Origin: Marinovum sp.
Lineage (GTDB): Bacteria; Pseudomonadota; Alphaproteobacteria; Rhodobacterales; Rhodobacteraceae
Length of the DNA: 64,000 bases
Direction: 5' to 3'
Assembly: GCA_022447495.1 (NCBI GenBank)
Contig: JAKVBH010000012.1
Span: 99,077-163,076 of the forward strand
Shown: one piece after another, positions 34,773-43,732 of the stretch
How positions within the stretch are numbered: position 1 is the stretch's first letter
How the letters are laid out: the number at the start of each line of letters is the position of its first letter
Translations under genes and position numbers: made by a program
Notes under the pieces: model-generated
Told to the model about the DNA's origin: nothing
The model's database searches: none
Seen by the model: only the letters and a program-made list of their open reading frames with translations

Positions 34773-35380
34773 TGGAAGGGCTTATCTCCCTCGCAGTTAA
34801 GGCGATCTTCGTTGAAAACCTCGCGCTTTCATTCTTCTTGGGCATGTGTACCTTCATCGCAGTCTCCAAAAAAATCTCCACGGCCATCGGCTTGGGTATC
34901 TCTGTGATGATCGTGCAAGCGATCACCGTGCCTGCCAACAATCTCATCCTGACCTACCTTCTTTCGCCCGGCGCGCTAAGTTGGGCGGGATTCTCGGATG
35001 TGGACCTGACCTTCCTCGGCTTGATTTCCTATATCGGCGTCATCGCGGCCCTGGTTCAGATCTTGGAGATGGTCCTCGATAAGTACTTCCCACCGCTCTA
35101 CAACGCGTTGGGTGTGTTCCTCCCCCTGATCACAGTGAACTGTGCAATCCTGGGCGGCTCGCTTTTCATGGTGGAACGCGACTATAACTTTGCAGAAGCA
35201 GCCACCTACGGCGTCTCTTCCGGCTTTGGTTGGGCTTTGGCCATCACGGCCATGGCGGGCGTGCGTGAGAAGCTAAAGTATTCGGACATTCCAGACGGGC
35301 TTCAAGGCCTTGGCATCACCTTCATCACTGCAGGTCTGATGGCGATGGCGTTTATGTCCTTCTCTGGCGTGAAACTGTAG
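34772..35380 (+). CDS. nqrE: Na+-NQR subunit E
   Basis: 202-residue membrane subunit, inverted-topology partner of NqrD. The iron-binding Cys lies in [13 protein letters not shown] and [14 protein letters not shown]. The block [20 protein letters not shown] is characteristic. It ends 15 bases before nqrF. Confidence 0.95.
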   Translation: MEGLISLAVKAIFVENLALSFFLGMCTFIAVSKKISTAIGLGISVMIVQAITVPANNLILTYLLSPGALSWAGFSDVDLTFLGLISYIGVIAALVQILEMVLDKYFPPLYNALGVFLPLITVNCAILGGSLFMVERDYNFAEAATYGVSSGFGWALAITAMAGVREKLKYSDIPDGLQGLGITFITAGLMAMAFMSFSGVKL

Positions 35381-35395
35381 AAAGGACGCACTGAT

Positions 35396-36616
35396 ATGGC
35401 GACGTTCTCCCTCGGCATTTTCCTCTTCACTCTGATCGTTCTTGCGCTTGTCACCATCATTTTGGCAGCGCGATCAAGATTGGTGTCTTCAGGCAATGTA
35501 AACATCACGATCAACGGCGAAAAGACGATCTCTGTCCCCGCAGGCGGCAAACTCCTTCAGACGTTGGCGGAGCAAAAACTCTTTGTACCGTCGGCCTGCG
35601 GTGGTGGCGGGACCTGCGCACAATGCCGCGTAAAAATCCACGAAGGTGGTGGGTCGATCCTGCCCACCGAAGAAGGCCACATCACCAAGCGCGAAGCGGC
35701 CGGCGGTGACCGGCTGTCTTGCCAAGTGGCGGTCAAGCAAGACATGCAGATCGAGGTACCTGAAGAGGTCTTCGGTGTTAAGAAGTGGCGCTGCAAAGTC
35801 CGGTCGAACGACAATGTGGCGACGTTTATTAAAGAGCTCGTGCTTGAATTGCCCGAAGGCGAAGACGTGAACTTCCGTGCTGGTGGCTACATCCAAATCG
35901 AAGCGCCAGCCTATTCGCTGTCTTACAAAGAATTCGACATCGACGAAGAATATCACCCAGATTGGGATCGCTTCAAAATCTGGGATGTGAACTCCAAGGT
36001 CGATGAACCAGTAGAACGCGCCTATTCCATGGCAAACTATCCACAGGAAACGGGCATCGTCATGCTGAACGTGCGCATCGCGTCTCCCCCTCCTGGTTCT
36101 GAAGGTATCCCAGCAGGCAAGATGTCGAGCTACATCTTCAACCTTAAAGCCGGCGATGAGGTGACAATATCCGGTCCATTCGGCGAGTTCTTTGCGCGCG
36201 AGACCAAGAAAGAGATGGTTTTTGTGGGCGGTGGTGCTGGTATGGCACCTATGCGCAGCCACATCTTTGACCAGTTGCGCCGCATTAAAACGGATCGCAA
36301 GATCACCTTTTGGTATGGCGCGCGCTCTAAACGTGAGATGTTCTATGTCGAAGACTTCGACATGCTCGACAACGAGAATGAGAACTTCTCGTGGCACGTG
36401 GCCCTGTCCGATGCGATGCCCGAGGATGAATGGACCGGCTACACCGGTTTCATCCACAATGTGCTCTACGAAGAATATCTCAAGGATCACCCCGCACCCG
36501 AAGATTGCGAATTCTACATGTGTGGTCCTCCCATCATGAACCAATCGGTCATCAACATGCTTTTGGATTTGGGTGTGGATCGAGAGGACATCATGCTCGA
36601 CGACTTCGGCGGGTAA
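35396..36616 (+). CDS. nqrF: Na+-NQR subunit F, NADH dehydrogenase
   Basis: 406-residue electron-entry subunit. One membrane helix (5-25) leads into a ferredoxin domain with 2Fe-2S cysteines 68, 74, 77 and 109 ([13 protein letters not shown]). An FAD domain (RAYSMANYP) and an NADH domain ([24 protein letters not shown]) follow. It accepts electrons from NADH. Last gene of the operon, followed by a strong terminator. Confidence 0.96.
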   Translation: MATFSLGIFLFTLIVLALVTIILAARSRLVSSGNVNITINGEKTISVPAGGKLLQTLAEQKLFVPSACGGGGTCAQCRVKIHEGGGSILPTEEGHITKREAAGGDRLSCQVAVKQDMQIEVPEEVFGVKKWRCKVRSNDNVATFIKELVLELPEGEDVNFRAGGYIQIEAPAYSLSYKEFDIDEEYHPDWDRFKIWDVNSKVDEPVERAYSMANYPQETGIVMLNVRIASPPPGSEGIPAGKMSSYIFNLKAGDEVTISGPFGEFFARETKKEMVFVGGGAGMAPMRSHIFDQLRRIKTDRKITFWYGARSKREMFYVEDFDMLDNENENFSWHVALSDAMPEDEWTGYTGFIHNVLYEEYLKDHPAPEDCEFYMCGPPIMNQSVINMLLDLGVDREDIMLDDFGG

Positions 36617-36633
36617 GAGATTGATAAGAATTT

Positions 36634-36666
36634 AAACCCCGGGACGTCGCAGCGCCCCGGGGTTTT
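36634..36666 (+). terminator. Terminator of the nqr operon
   Basis: AAACCCCGGG (36634-36643) pairs with CCCCGGGGTTT around an 11-base loop and runs into TTTT, 18 bases past the nqrF stop. Confidence 0.9.
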
Positions 36667-36748
36667 ACTTTGGAGGCATAGCAAATCCAAAACGTCTTCA
36701 ACTGGGCGTACATCATGCGACCCCTCTACCCAGAAATTGGGGACATGT

Positions 36749-37120
36749 TCACGAAAAAACTTTTGTTGGTAGCAGCATTGGAAAGAGTAGGTTGCGTGAA
36801 GAATTGGCCCCGGCAGAATCCTTGGCACTACCCTCGAAACCGAGATTTTGGGCCAATTGCTTAAATACAGCAGCCGCCAGTGCTTGGAGCAGAATGTTGA
36901 AGGCACCATACCCTGCCGCGATTTCAACGATGTTGGGATTGTTCTGAGGTTTTTGTTCCACCTGCATCATGGCTACCAAAGAGCCTTCGGGAGCCAATGC
37001 GCCAAATAGGCATCCGATGTTCCCTTCCTGATTGCGCGAACTTTTTGTGTGTTGCAACCAAGTAGAAACGTCACTGGATTTGCAAAGCAGAAGTGTCACC
37101 ACAGAGCGCGACGATAGCAA
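36749..37120 (-). pseudogene. Possible fasciclin-domain remnant in a gene-poor stretch
   Basis: Between the nqr terminator and 37227 (about 560 bases) I see no intact gene. A leftward open frame of 123 codons includes NPNIVEIAAGYGAFNILLQALAAA, which resembles the opening helix of fasciclin domains (pattern NIVE-A-x-F-TLL-AL-AA; given here as a pattern), but similarity stops soon after. No signal peptide or ribosome site supports an intact gene. If real, it is a decayed fragment. Confidence 0.25.
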
Positions 37121-37227
37121 GGCAGCAGCCCGGAGACCTCAGATATCGAAGGGCTGAAAAGCCTTGCGGGATCGGAACAGGAAGGTCCTTAGCTTGGCTT
37201 TCCCTCTGAAGGCCATTACCATTGGGT

Positions 37228-37464
37228 ATGGCTAAAGCTCGTTACAAGCTGATGATTTTGGTGCTTGGCCCACTTATAGGGTTGGTGACCTATACTGTGA
37301 CAGGCCCGTGGTGGCTGTATTTGATTGTAGTGGCAATTTTTTTGGCTGGCTTGATGTCCTTTTCCATGGACAAGGCACCAGACCGCTCAGGGTATGACAA
37401 ACGGGCCGACGATGGTCGCGGTCATGGTGCTGGACATGAAGTATCAGGCGGTGGTGATTGCTGA
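37228..37464 (+). CDS. Small membrane protein with Gly/His/Asp-rich tail
   Basis: 78-residue protein from the ATG at 37228 (a TTG at 37222 with GAAGG upstream is an alternative start). Two hydrophobic helices (about 6-23 and 26-45) are followed by a polar tail KAPDRSGYDKRADDGRGHGA and ending EVSGGGDC. Function unknown. The tail with a terminal Cys might bind metal. It sits beside an insertion sequence. Confidence 0.5.
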   Translation: MAKARYKLMILVLGPLIGLVTYTVTGPWWLYLIVVAIFLAGLMSFSMDKAPDRSGYDKRADDGRGHGAGHEVSGGGDC

Positions 37465-37571
37465 GATTTGAGTTCCGGTTGTCGTCTTCAGCTTAAACCG
37501 TTTGCTGCCACTGAAGACATCACTGTCTTCCCACTTCCATCTCTTTGACAACCCTTTCCAGGCGCCTGCGT

Positions 37572-38884
37572 TCATAACAAGCTTCCATCTTTGAAGGCCG
37601 TCCTGGTGGCCTCCGGCCTGTCTTTTTTGTTTCCATTCTTCGCGCTGACCGGTTTGACCTTTGGCGGTGAGGCCGCCTTCTCTTGTTCTTCCTTGATGTG
37701 GGCGAGGACAGCGCTCAAGTGTTTGTTCTCGGTGATCGCCGCGTGAGTGACACGTTGTTGGTGCGGGTCGAAAATACTGCAGGGTAGGGCAACGCCGTTG
37801 GCACGCACCTGAATACGCCCATCCGGCATCTCATAGACATCGACGTATTTGCCGACCAAGCCGCGTGTCAGTTCATTGACCTGCAGCCGTATGCGCTTGC
37901 GGTCGTACTTCAGCGTCAGGTCATTGATGACATAACGTTTGTCGCGCAGGCAGAAGACCTCTGCGAGGCGATCCGGCTCGATGTTCAAAGCACGGTGTAG
38001 GTTGTCCGATTTGGCGGGAGACTTTGCAAACTTGGCGTTATGGCGTTCGATGAAGCCCGCAAGAAATGCGTTACCATCTTCCATGTTGGAAATGCCTGCG
38101 ATGCGCAGTTCTTTGACCAACCGATCTTTCAAAGTGCGGTTTGCTCGTTCGACACGGCCTTTGGCTTGGGAGGAATTGGCGCAGATGATCTTAATGTTCA
38201 GCTCGGCCAAGGCGCGCCCGAATTGGGTCATGCCCGTCATGTGTTCGTTGGGCTTGGGAACTCTGAACACCGTGTGTTTGTCAGAGTAGAAGGCGACGGG
38301 ACGACAGGGTTTGAGCAGATAGCTTTCCAAGGCCTCAAAATAGCTGAAGGTGCTCTCGGACTTCACGAACCGCAGTTCCATCAGCGTGCTGGTCGCGTCG
38401 TCAATAAGCACGAGCTGCGTGCAGGGATAGCCACGATCCTCAAACCAACGGTGGTCTGAGTCGTCGATCTGGACCAACTCGCCAAAGCATTCCCGGCGCA
38501 GACGTAGCTGGTGAAAAGTGCGCCGCTGCTTGCGCGAAAGCCAAATCCCTTCCTCCTGCATCCACTTGCGCACAGTCTCACGCGAGACCTTGCACCCGTG
38601 ATGTTCGGCCACCATCTCAGCTGCCAAGGTCGGCCCGAAATCCGGATACTGCTCCTCAATCAGGGTCAGCGCATAGTCGCGCTTAGCATGACGAATACGA
38701 TTGTTTGGAGGTTTGCCGCGCGCCTTGTACCGGACCGCCGATGCGCCATCCTGCCGATACCGCTTCAACAACCGGAAATCTGTCGGCGTGTCAGGTCCAA
38801 CATGTTGGCAGCATTGTCTATGCTCAGCCGTTCATCATCGACCTGCGCCAGAACTTCCACGCGGTTCAACTCGCGCTCGCTCAT
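37572..38884 (-). pseudogene. IS transposase interrupted by a frameshift
   Basis: The N-terminal part starts at the ATG at 38884 (MSERELNRVEVLAQVDDERL) and contains the helix-turn-helix DNAANMLDLTRRQ, then meets a stop (RQISGC*). The remaining 399 codons (LKRYRQDGASAVRYKARGKP onward) continue in the next frame from about 38771. Restoring one T in the ATTTCC run near 38777 would read RQIFRLLKRYRQ and rejoin both parts. The rve-type core is visible: VQIDDSDHRWFEDRGYPC (first Asp), FYSDKHTVFRVP (second Asp) and SQAKGRVERANRTLKDRL (Glu). The element is probably inactive unless translation frameshifts. Confidence 0.8.
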
Positions 38885-38990
38885 AACCACCCACCCCATG
38901 TCCGCTCACCCTCATTGACTTTTGAGGGCAGAGTGACATTCCTGAATTGCTCATGGGTGACATTTTAGCTTTGCTGCTACAGTGTGCGTA
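37572..38990 (-). mobile_element. ISNCY-type insertion sequence (ends approximate)
   Basis: Contains a transposase with an integrase-type catalytic core. Exact ends were not found: the right side holds two GTGACATT motifs (about 38930 and 38966), and the left side has a hairpin GTCTTCAG-N19-CTGAAGAC at 37484-37518. No clear terminal inverted repeats or target duplication could be assigned by eye. The element lies between the small membrane gene and the DUF6502 gene. Confidence 0.6.
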
Positions 38991-38995
38991 GCTTT

Positions 38996-39030
38996 GAACC
39001 ATTTTTATGGACTATTGAGTCAAATGGTTC
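38996..39030. promoter_or_regulatory. Inverted repeat upstream of the DUF6502 gene
   Basis: GAACCATTT (38996-39004) and AAATGGTTC (39022-39030) are exact complements with a 17-base spacer, 56 bases before the DUF6502 start. A regulator site is likely; it could also be linked to the nearby IS end. Confidence 0.4.
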
Positions 39031-39085
39031 GTTCACGGGTCATTTTTATGTGGAAATTTTGCACACAAGACCACACATAGAACAT

Positions 39086-39943
39086 ATGAGCAGTCCGAAC
39101 CCTCTTCCCAAGTCGCAGCTCTTTGAGCAGGCGGTGCGCGCAATCCTGCGTCCTTTGGTGCGGGGTCTGATTGCTCAGGGTGTCACTGCAACCGCACTCT
39201 ATCGTTTGGTCAAAAAGACCTATGTTGAGGTTGCTGAAGCTGAGCTGGGCGACAATGGCACCGACAGCCGGATTTCGGTTTTAACCGGTGTGCATCGTCG
39301 CGACGTGAAAACTTTCCGAACGGATGAGGACCCTGACACTTCCGCGGTGCGTCGCAAGACATCAATGATGGCCACGGTTGTGGGCCGGTGGATATCGGAC
39401 CCCGATCTCCTTGATGACACCGGCCAACCGCGCGCATTGCCCAAATCGAGCGATGACGGTCATAGCTTTGATGACCTTGTTCAGCGGATAAGCCGAGACA
39501 TTCGCCCACGCACAGTTCTTGATGAAATGGCCCGGCAATCCCTTATAGAGGTGACAGATGACGTCGTTAGTCTGCGCGCGGACGCCTTGGTTGGCAGCGC
39601 CGACTTGGATCAGAAGCTGCACTTCTTTAGTCACAACATCGGCGATCATATGGAAGCGGCGGTGGACAACCTTCTCACTGACCAACCGCAGTTCATGGAG
39701 CGCGCCGTGTTTTACAATCGCCTCACTGGCCAAGCGGTAAAGACATTGGAAGATGAGGCTCGCAGCCTGGGTACCGACGCACTCTTGGCCTTGAACGCCC
39801 GAGCTTCCACGTTGCAAAATGTCGACAAGGACAAACCTGATGCCACATACCGCATGCGGTTTGGGGTGTTCTTTTTCCACGAAGACGAGGACGCGCCACA
39901 GAGCCGCGCCAAGACAACAGACGACACGGGAGACACATCATGA
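39086..39943 (+). CDS. DUF6502 family protein
   Basis: 285-residue protein of an uncharacterised family. The conserved N-terminal block is KSQLFEQAVRAILRPLVRGL followed by IAQGVTATALYRLVKKTYVE, then HRRDVKTFR, which looks like a winged-helix-like region. No signal peptide or membrane helix is present, so it is probably cytosolic and perhaps regulatory. The ATG at 39086 fits the family start. It overlaps the following secreted DUF5666 gene by ATGA, a pairing I recall in other proteobacteria. Confidence 0.75.
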   Translation: MSSPNPLPKSQLFEQAVRAILRPLVRGLIAQGVTATALYRLVKKTYVEVAEAELGDNGTDSRISVLTGVHRRDVKTFRTDEDPDTSAVRRKTSMMATVVGRWISDPDLLDDTGQPRALPKSSDDGHSFDDLVQRISRDIRPRTVLDEMARQSLIEVTDDVVSLRADALVGSADLDQKLHFFSHNIGDHMEAAVDNLLTDQPQFMERAVFYNRLTGQAVKTLEDEARSLGTDALLALNARASTLQNVDKDKPDATYRMRFGVFFFHEDEDAPQSRAKTTDDTGDTS

Positions 39944-40872
39944 CGTGCAAAGACCTAGACCGTCGTCATTTCCTCTCTCGATCACTGACGTGGGGCGGCG
40001 CGGGTCTTTTGCTCCCTGGATTGGGTCACGCACAATCTTCGCCACGTGACATCGAAGGCGGTATTGGTGGCACCGGGATCGTTGGCATCCTCACCGATTT
40101 CGGATCACTGATCGTCGCAGGCCACAAAATCGAGACGACCTCCGATACGCAGTATTTCAACGGTTTCGGGCAAATCACTGAAAATGACGTGCATCGCGGC
40201 CACGCATTGACCGTTGAAGCACAGACCCAAAATGGTCAGCTGGAAGCGCGGCGCGTCTTCGTCACCTATCCCCTCGTTGGTTTGATCTTGGACATATCCG
40301 ATGGCGGTCGCACTCTCACCGTAAATGGCGTTGATGTCATATTGGAACGTCGACAATCTGGGTTGGCGCCTGGTCAACGCGTCGCCGTCTCAGGCGTGTG
40401 GCAGGGCAACCGGGTGATCGCAAGCGCATTGCAGCCAGCGGAAAAAACCGCAGACCTTATCTCTGGCACAGTCGCACGCGGCAAAACAACCAGCATTGCG
40501 GGCGTTGAACTCCAGGGCGCCGGTGTCGCTTCTCTGACCGACGCTGGCTTTGGCAGCGTGGTTGGCACCTACCTGGCCGAGCAAAACCGGCTCATCGCCC
40601 AAAGAGTTTCGAATGCCCGCTTCCTCGGTGCTGCGGGCCCGCTGCAACGGCTTGCCATCGAGGGATATGTGGAACCGTCGAACGATGCCGCTGGGTATCG
40701 CATCGCCGGGCTCGGTCATAGTTTTGAGCCCGGCCCAGACTTTGCCCAGTTTGGAGACAAACGCGTGCTCTTCGAGGGAGGCTACACAGGCCGTTTTGCG
40801 GTGCAGGCCGCTCTCATTTTGCCGTCGTCACCTGATCCACGACGTAGACTTTTGCGGGCGCGCGGCGGCTGA
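39940..40872 (+). CDS. Tat-exported DUF5666 protein
   Basis: 310-residue protein with twin-arginine leader DRRHFLSRSLTWGGAGLLL and a cleavage region GLGHAQS near residue 32. The rest is made of repeated beta-rich DUF5666 units: GIVGILTDFGSLIVAGHKIE, PLVGLILDISDGGRTLTVNG and ISGTVARGKTTSIAGVELQG, each pairing a G-x-V/I start with a short OB-like strand set. Likely periplasmic; function unknown. Translationally coupled to DUF6502. Confidence 0.78.
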   Translation: MTCKDLDRRHFLSRSLTWGGAGLLLPGLGHAQSSPRDIEGGIGGTGIVGILTDFGSLIVAGHKIETTSDTQYFNGFGQITENDVHRGHALTVEAQTQNGQLEARRVFVTYPLVGLILDISDGGRTLTVNGVDVILERRQSGLAPGQRVAVSGVWQGNRVIASALQPAEKTADLISGTVARGKTTSIAGVELQGAGVASLTDAGFGSVVGTYLAEQNRLIAQRVSNARFLGAAGPLQRLAIEGYVEPSNDAAGYRIAGLGHSFEPGPDFAQFGDKRVLFEGGYTGRFAVQAALILPSSPDPRRRLLRARGG

Positions 40873-40924
40873 GGTTGAGCGCATTTGGCACTCCTTCCCA
40901 ACCTGCGCGCCACAGCAATGCACG

Positions 40925-41953
40925 TTAAGATTTTCGCATCATTCGCATGGCAAGCGGCGCGCCTAGGATGACAACGAAAATCCGAAGCATGTGATGCGCC
41001 ACCACAAATGCCATGTCGGCGCCGACAATGAGTGCCAAGACCGTCATCTCAGCTTGACCACCTGGCGCAAAGGCCAGCAGCGCCTCCTGCCCAGGTGCCA
41101 GGCCACTAGAGTAGACAATCTCCACAAAGATCACCGACAGCACCAAGAGAATGCCACAGAATCCGAGCCCCGCGACCAGATCGTGACGAACTTCTTGCCA
41201 AGTGATACCGTTGTACTTCTGGCCAATGGTGATTCCGATAAAAAACTGTGCCGCCCAAATCGTCTCGGCAGGTGGACGGGAGTGGAGCAATCCGGCCACG
41301 GTCGCGATGGCAGCCACGAAAAGAGGCCCAAGGATAGATGCTCCCAACATCCCTAAACGCTCCGCGCCCTTCCATCCGATGATGGCACAGACGACCATCA
41401 GAACCAATTGTTGCAATGGCAACGTGAATGCCGGGACGCCAGGCGGATTCGATAAATCCGCATCCCAAATGCCCCGTAGAACGAACGGCAAGATGATGAC
41501 GATCACCGCCACACGCGTGGCCTGGATGAGGCTCAAGGTGCGTGGATTGGCCCCAGCCTCTTCTCCGAAGATCAGCATGTCTTGCAAACCGCCGGGCATG
41601 GCCGCGTAGTACGCCGTCATGCGGTCGTATCCGCAGATGCGCTGGAAATACGGCACGCCGATGAGACCGATCAAGGAAATCATTAGAGGGACCATGAGCA
41701 AGGTCGCCCACATGGCGGGCACTGTCGCAAGGACCGCAGGCGTGAGTGTCGCGCCAACGGCAACGCCAAGGATCGTGCGCATGCCAGTGTTGACCACTTT
41801 GATGCCCCGCAGTGGTACGCCCAAAAGGGCGCCCAAAAGCGATGCAGTGATAGGTCCCAAGAGCCATGGCAGAGGCAGGTTTAGCAAAAAGAAAATCGCC
41901 ACGCCCAAGCCCGCGATTGAAAAGGCATATAGGACGGGAAGTTGGTTTTTCAT
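40925..41953 (-). CDS. AbrB-family membrane protein (putative transporter)
   Basis: 342-residue protein with about ten membrane helices in two repeats of the AbrB duplication domain (not the AbrB DNA-binding protein). Motifs include PLPWLLGPITASLLGALLG, YYAAMPGGLQDMLIFGEEAG and AFAPGGQAEMTVLALIVGAD; the paired PGG loops are characteristic. The family is poorly characterised, sometimes linked to ammonia monooxygenase-like annotations. It overlaps the upstream GntR gene by ATGA, which suggests the regulator controls it. Confidence 0.82.
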   Translation of the reverse strand: MKNQLPVLYAFSIAGLGVAIFFLLNLPLPWLLGPITASLLGALLGVPLRGIKVVNTGMRTILGVAVGATLTPAVLATVPAMWATLLMVPLMISLIGLIGVPYFQRICGYDRMTAYYAAMPGGLQDMLIFGEEAGANPRTLSLIQATRVAVIVIILPFVLRGIWDADLSNPPGVPAFTLPLQQLVLMVVCAIIGWKGAERLGMLGASILGPLFVAAIATVAGLLHSRPPAETIWAAQFFIGITIGQKYNGITWQEVRHDLVAGLGFCGILLVLSVIFVEIVYSSGLAPGQEALLAFAPGGQAEMTVLALIVGADMAFVVAHHMLRIFVVILGAPLAMRMMRKS

Positions 41954-42600
41954 GAGCGTAAAGCGGCCAGTCGCGTGCGTAGGGACGTGTTCAAATGCAC
42001 TTCCGCCGCATCCGCCGCCGCGTTTTGATCACCGGCGCGGAGCGCATCGACAATAGCGCCATGCTCTTTGGCAACAATATCGATCCGGCCGGGGTCCGTA
42101 TATGTGGTCGGCCCCAAAAGGAGCAGCGCGTTGTTCAAGGCTTGCGCGGCCTCAATTAGAAATCGGTTTCGAGCCGCGAGGTACAGGCCGCGGTGGAAAT
42201 CTTGATTTATCGCCGCCCCAAGCGCTGGGTTGCCGCGCTCATCGACGATCCGCTGGTTGAGATCCTCCAAGGCATCGAACTCAGCCGTGCTGCCGTGCTT
42301 TGCAGCCAGAGCAGAGGCCGTGCGTTCAAGCACAACACGCATTTCATAGAGCTCAACAAGCTCAGCATGGCTGATCCGCCGGATGACGGCGCCCAGCCGC
42401 GGTTTGTGTTCAATAATCCCAGCCGCCTCGAGCCGTCGCAGCGCTTCGCGGACCGGCGTGCGTGACAGTCCTAACCGCTCGGCCACGTCCTCTTCTCTCA
42501 ACCGATCTCCGGGCACAAATGCACCTTCGCGGATCAAAGCGATAAGGGCTGTATGAGCGACTTCGCCACTGGATTGGGAGGGTGAGCTTTTGGAAGGCAT
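41950..42600 (-). CDS. GntR-family (FCD) transcriptional regulator
   Basis: 216-residue regulator. The winged helix-turn-helix (about 10-75) contains LREEDVAERLGLSRTPVREA and LRRLEAAGIIEHKPRLGAVI. The FCD ligand domain follows with YEMRVVLERTASALAAKHG and the metal-binding Asp/His positions (NQDFHRGLYLAARN). The start at 42600 lies just inside a palindromic site, indicating autoregulation. Coupled to the AbrB-type gene downstream. Confidence 0.85.
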   Translation of the reverse strand: MPSKSSPSQSSGEVAHTALIALIREGAFVPGDRLREEDVAERLGLSRTPVREALRRLEAAGIIEHKPRLGAVIRRISHAELVELYEMRVVLERTASALAAKHGSTAEFDALEDLNQRIVDERGNPALGAAINQDFHRGLYLAARNRFLIEAAQALNNALLLLGPTTYTDPGRIDIVAKEHGAIVDALRAGDQNAAADAAEVHLNTSLRTRLAALRS

Positions 42601-42608
42601 GGCGTCAA

Positions 42609-42626
42609 TGTATCCAAATGGATACA
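42609..42626. promoter_or_regulatory. Palindromic operator of the GntR gene
   Basis: TGTATCC-AAAT-GGATACA is a perfect 7-bp inverted repeat 9 bases upstream of the GntR start codon, in the 57-base gap after the PHP gene. Its size and position fit an FCD-type autoregulatory site. Confidence 0.6.
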
Positions 42627-42657
42627 ACAATCAAGGTCTAGAATGACATGCGCATGC

Positions 42658-43587
42658 CTACGCGTCCTCGCGCCAGACAGGGTTAGTCCAGGCGCGCTTA
42701 CCAGCCCGATCCATCACCGTGACACGCAACCACTTGCTCCCAGAAAACCGAATGAGGGGCACAGAAACGCGCGTCATGCTCTCGCCGTGGACCGCGACCG
42801 CCGCTGACCCCTGACCTTGAACAATCACCGCAGTTGCCGCTGAGCAGGACACGACCACGTCGCCAGGCGACCACGCAACATCGTGGATTTCCGGCCCGGT
42901 CGAGGCGTACATATGACCCGCTTTCAGCGCATCTAACAAAGCCTCTGGCGTGTTTTCTTCGGCTTTGACCATAGTCCAGCCGCCAAAATAATCCGGTTCG
43001 GTGAAATGCGCATCGTCCGTGGCGCAGATGTTCAATCGACGCCCCTCTTCCAGTAAACGGTCAAGGTGCCAGAAGCCCTCTGCGCGGTCCGCACCCACCT
43101 GACAGCCGTGATTATAGATTTCAACCGCGTGGGCGGCATCTATGCTTCGCGCATCCGCGAGGCTCAACCCGCCCCATTCCGGGTGTGCAACCGCAACAAA
43201 GGCGCCTGCGTCCCGTGCCCGACGGGCAATTTCAGGCCCGGATTCCTGAGCCTCTGTGGGAAAGAAATGCGGGCTATCGGAGCGCTCAAAATCGAGGGGC
43301 AAGCCAACCGCCAAAATGTGCCAAATCTCACCGTTTTCCATGGCCCCAGAATGAAGTTCCGCACCTAGAAGCGTGGTGAAACTGTCATCGCGAAAGCGAT
43401 GCGTGTCGACGATAGGATAGTCATACATGCCCACGAAGTGATCGGTCAGCGCGATGAAGTCATAGCCTTCCGCTTTATAGCGACGACACACCTCCTCGGG
43501 TTCGAGACCGCCATCTGAGCGGTTGGAATGGGTGTGCAGGTTGCCACGCCAAAAACGACCTGAGGCAGAAAACGCGGGATCATGCAT
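42658..43587 (-). CDS. PHP-domain metal-dependent phosphoesterase
   Basis: 309-residue PHP protein. Metal-binding motifs are in order: NLHTHSNRSDG (16-26), ALTDHFVGMYD, LGAELHSG, VAVAHPEWGG and CATDDAHFTEPD. The C-terminal third is beta-rich (VVVSCSAATAVIVQGQGS). Such proteins hydrolyse phosphate esters; the substrate is unknown. It lies between the sulfonate genes and the GntR/AbrB pair, all leftward. Confidence 0.82.
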   Translation of the reverse strand: MHDPAFSASGRFWRGNLHTHSNRSDGGLEPEEVCRRYKAEGYDFIALTDHFVGMYDYPIVDTHRFRDDSFTTLLGAELHSGAMENGEIWHILAVGLPLDFERSDSPHFFPTEAQESGPEIARRARDAGAFVAVAHPEWGGLSLADARSIDAAHAVEIYNHGCQVGADRAEGFWHLDRLLEEGRRLNICATDDAHFTEPDYFGGWTMVKAEENTPEALLDALKAGHMYASTGPEIHDVAWSPGDVVVSCSAATAVIVQGQGSAAVAVHGESMTRVSVPLIRFSGSKWLRVTVMDRAGKRAWTNPVWREDA

Positions 43588-43640
43588 GGGACGCTCCTTA
43601 TTTGCGCAATCTGTAGCAAGAATTCAGTGCGACCCAAGTC

Positions 43641-43684
43641 AAAAAAAAATGCCGGGTCGCCCATAGAGAATATAGGCGCCCGGC
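43641..43684 (-). terminator. Terminator of the suyAB operon
   Basis: The stem GCCGGG-T-CGCC/GGCG-CCCGGC has one bulge. On the leftward strand it is followed by ATTTTTTTTT. It lies 49 bases past the suyB stop. Confidence 0.88.
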
Positions 43685-43732
43685 TTGGTCAAACAGAAGC
43701 GCGTGTAATCCGCGCCCTACGATCTTTATGGA

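Noticed and set aside
35489..36544. Leftward open frame opposite nqrF (351 codons)
   Set aside because: Antisense to an unambiguous nqrF; no ribosome site or motif.
37484..38970. Shared TTTGCTGC motif near both sides of the IS as terminal repeats
   Set aside because: The two copies are in direct, not inverted, orientation and similarity does not extend, so element ends remain undetermined.
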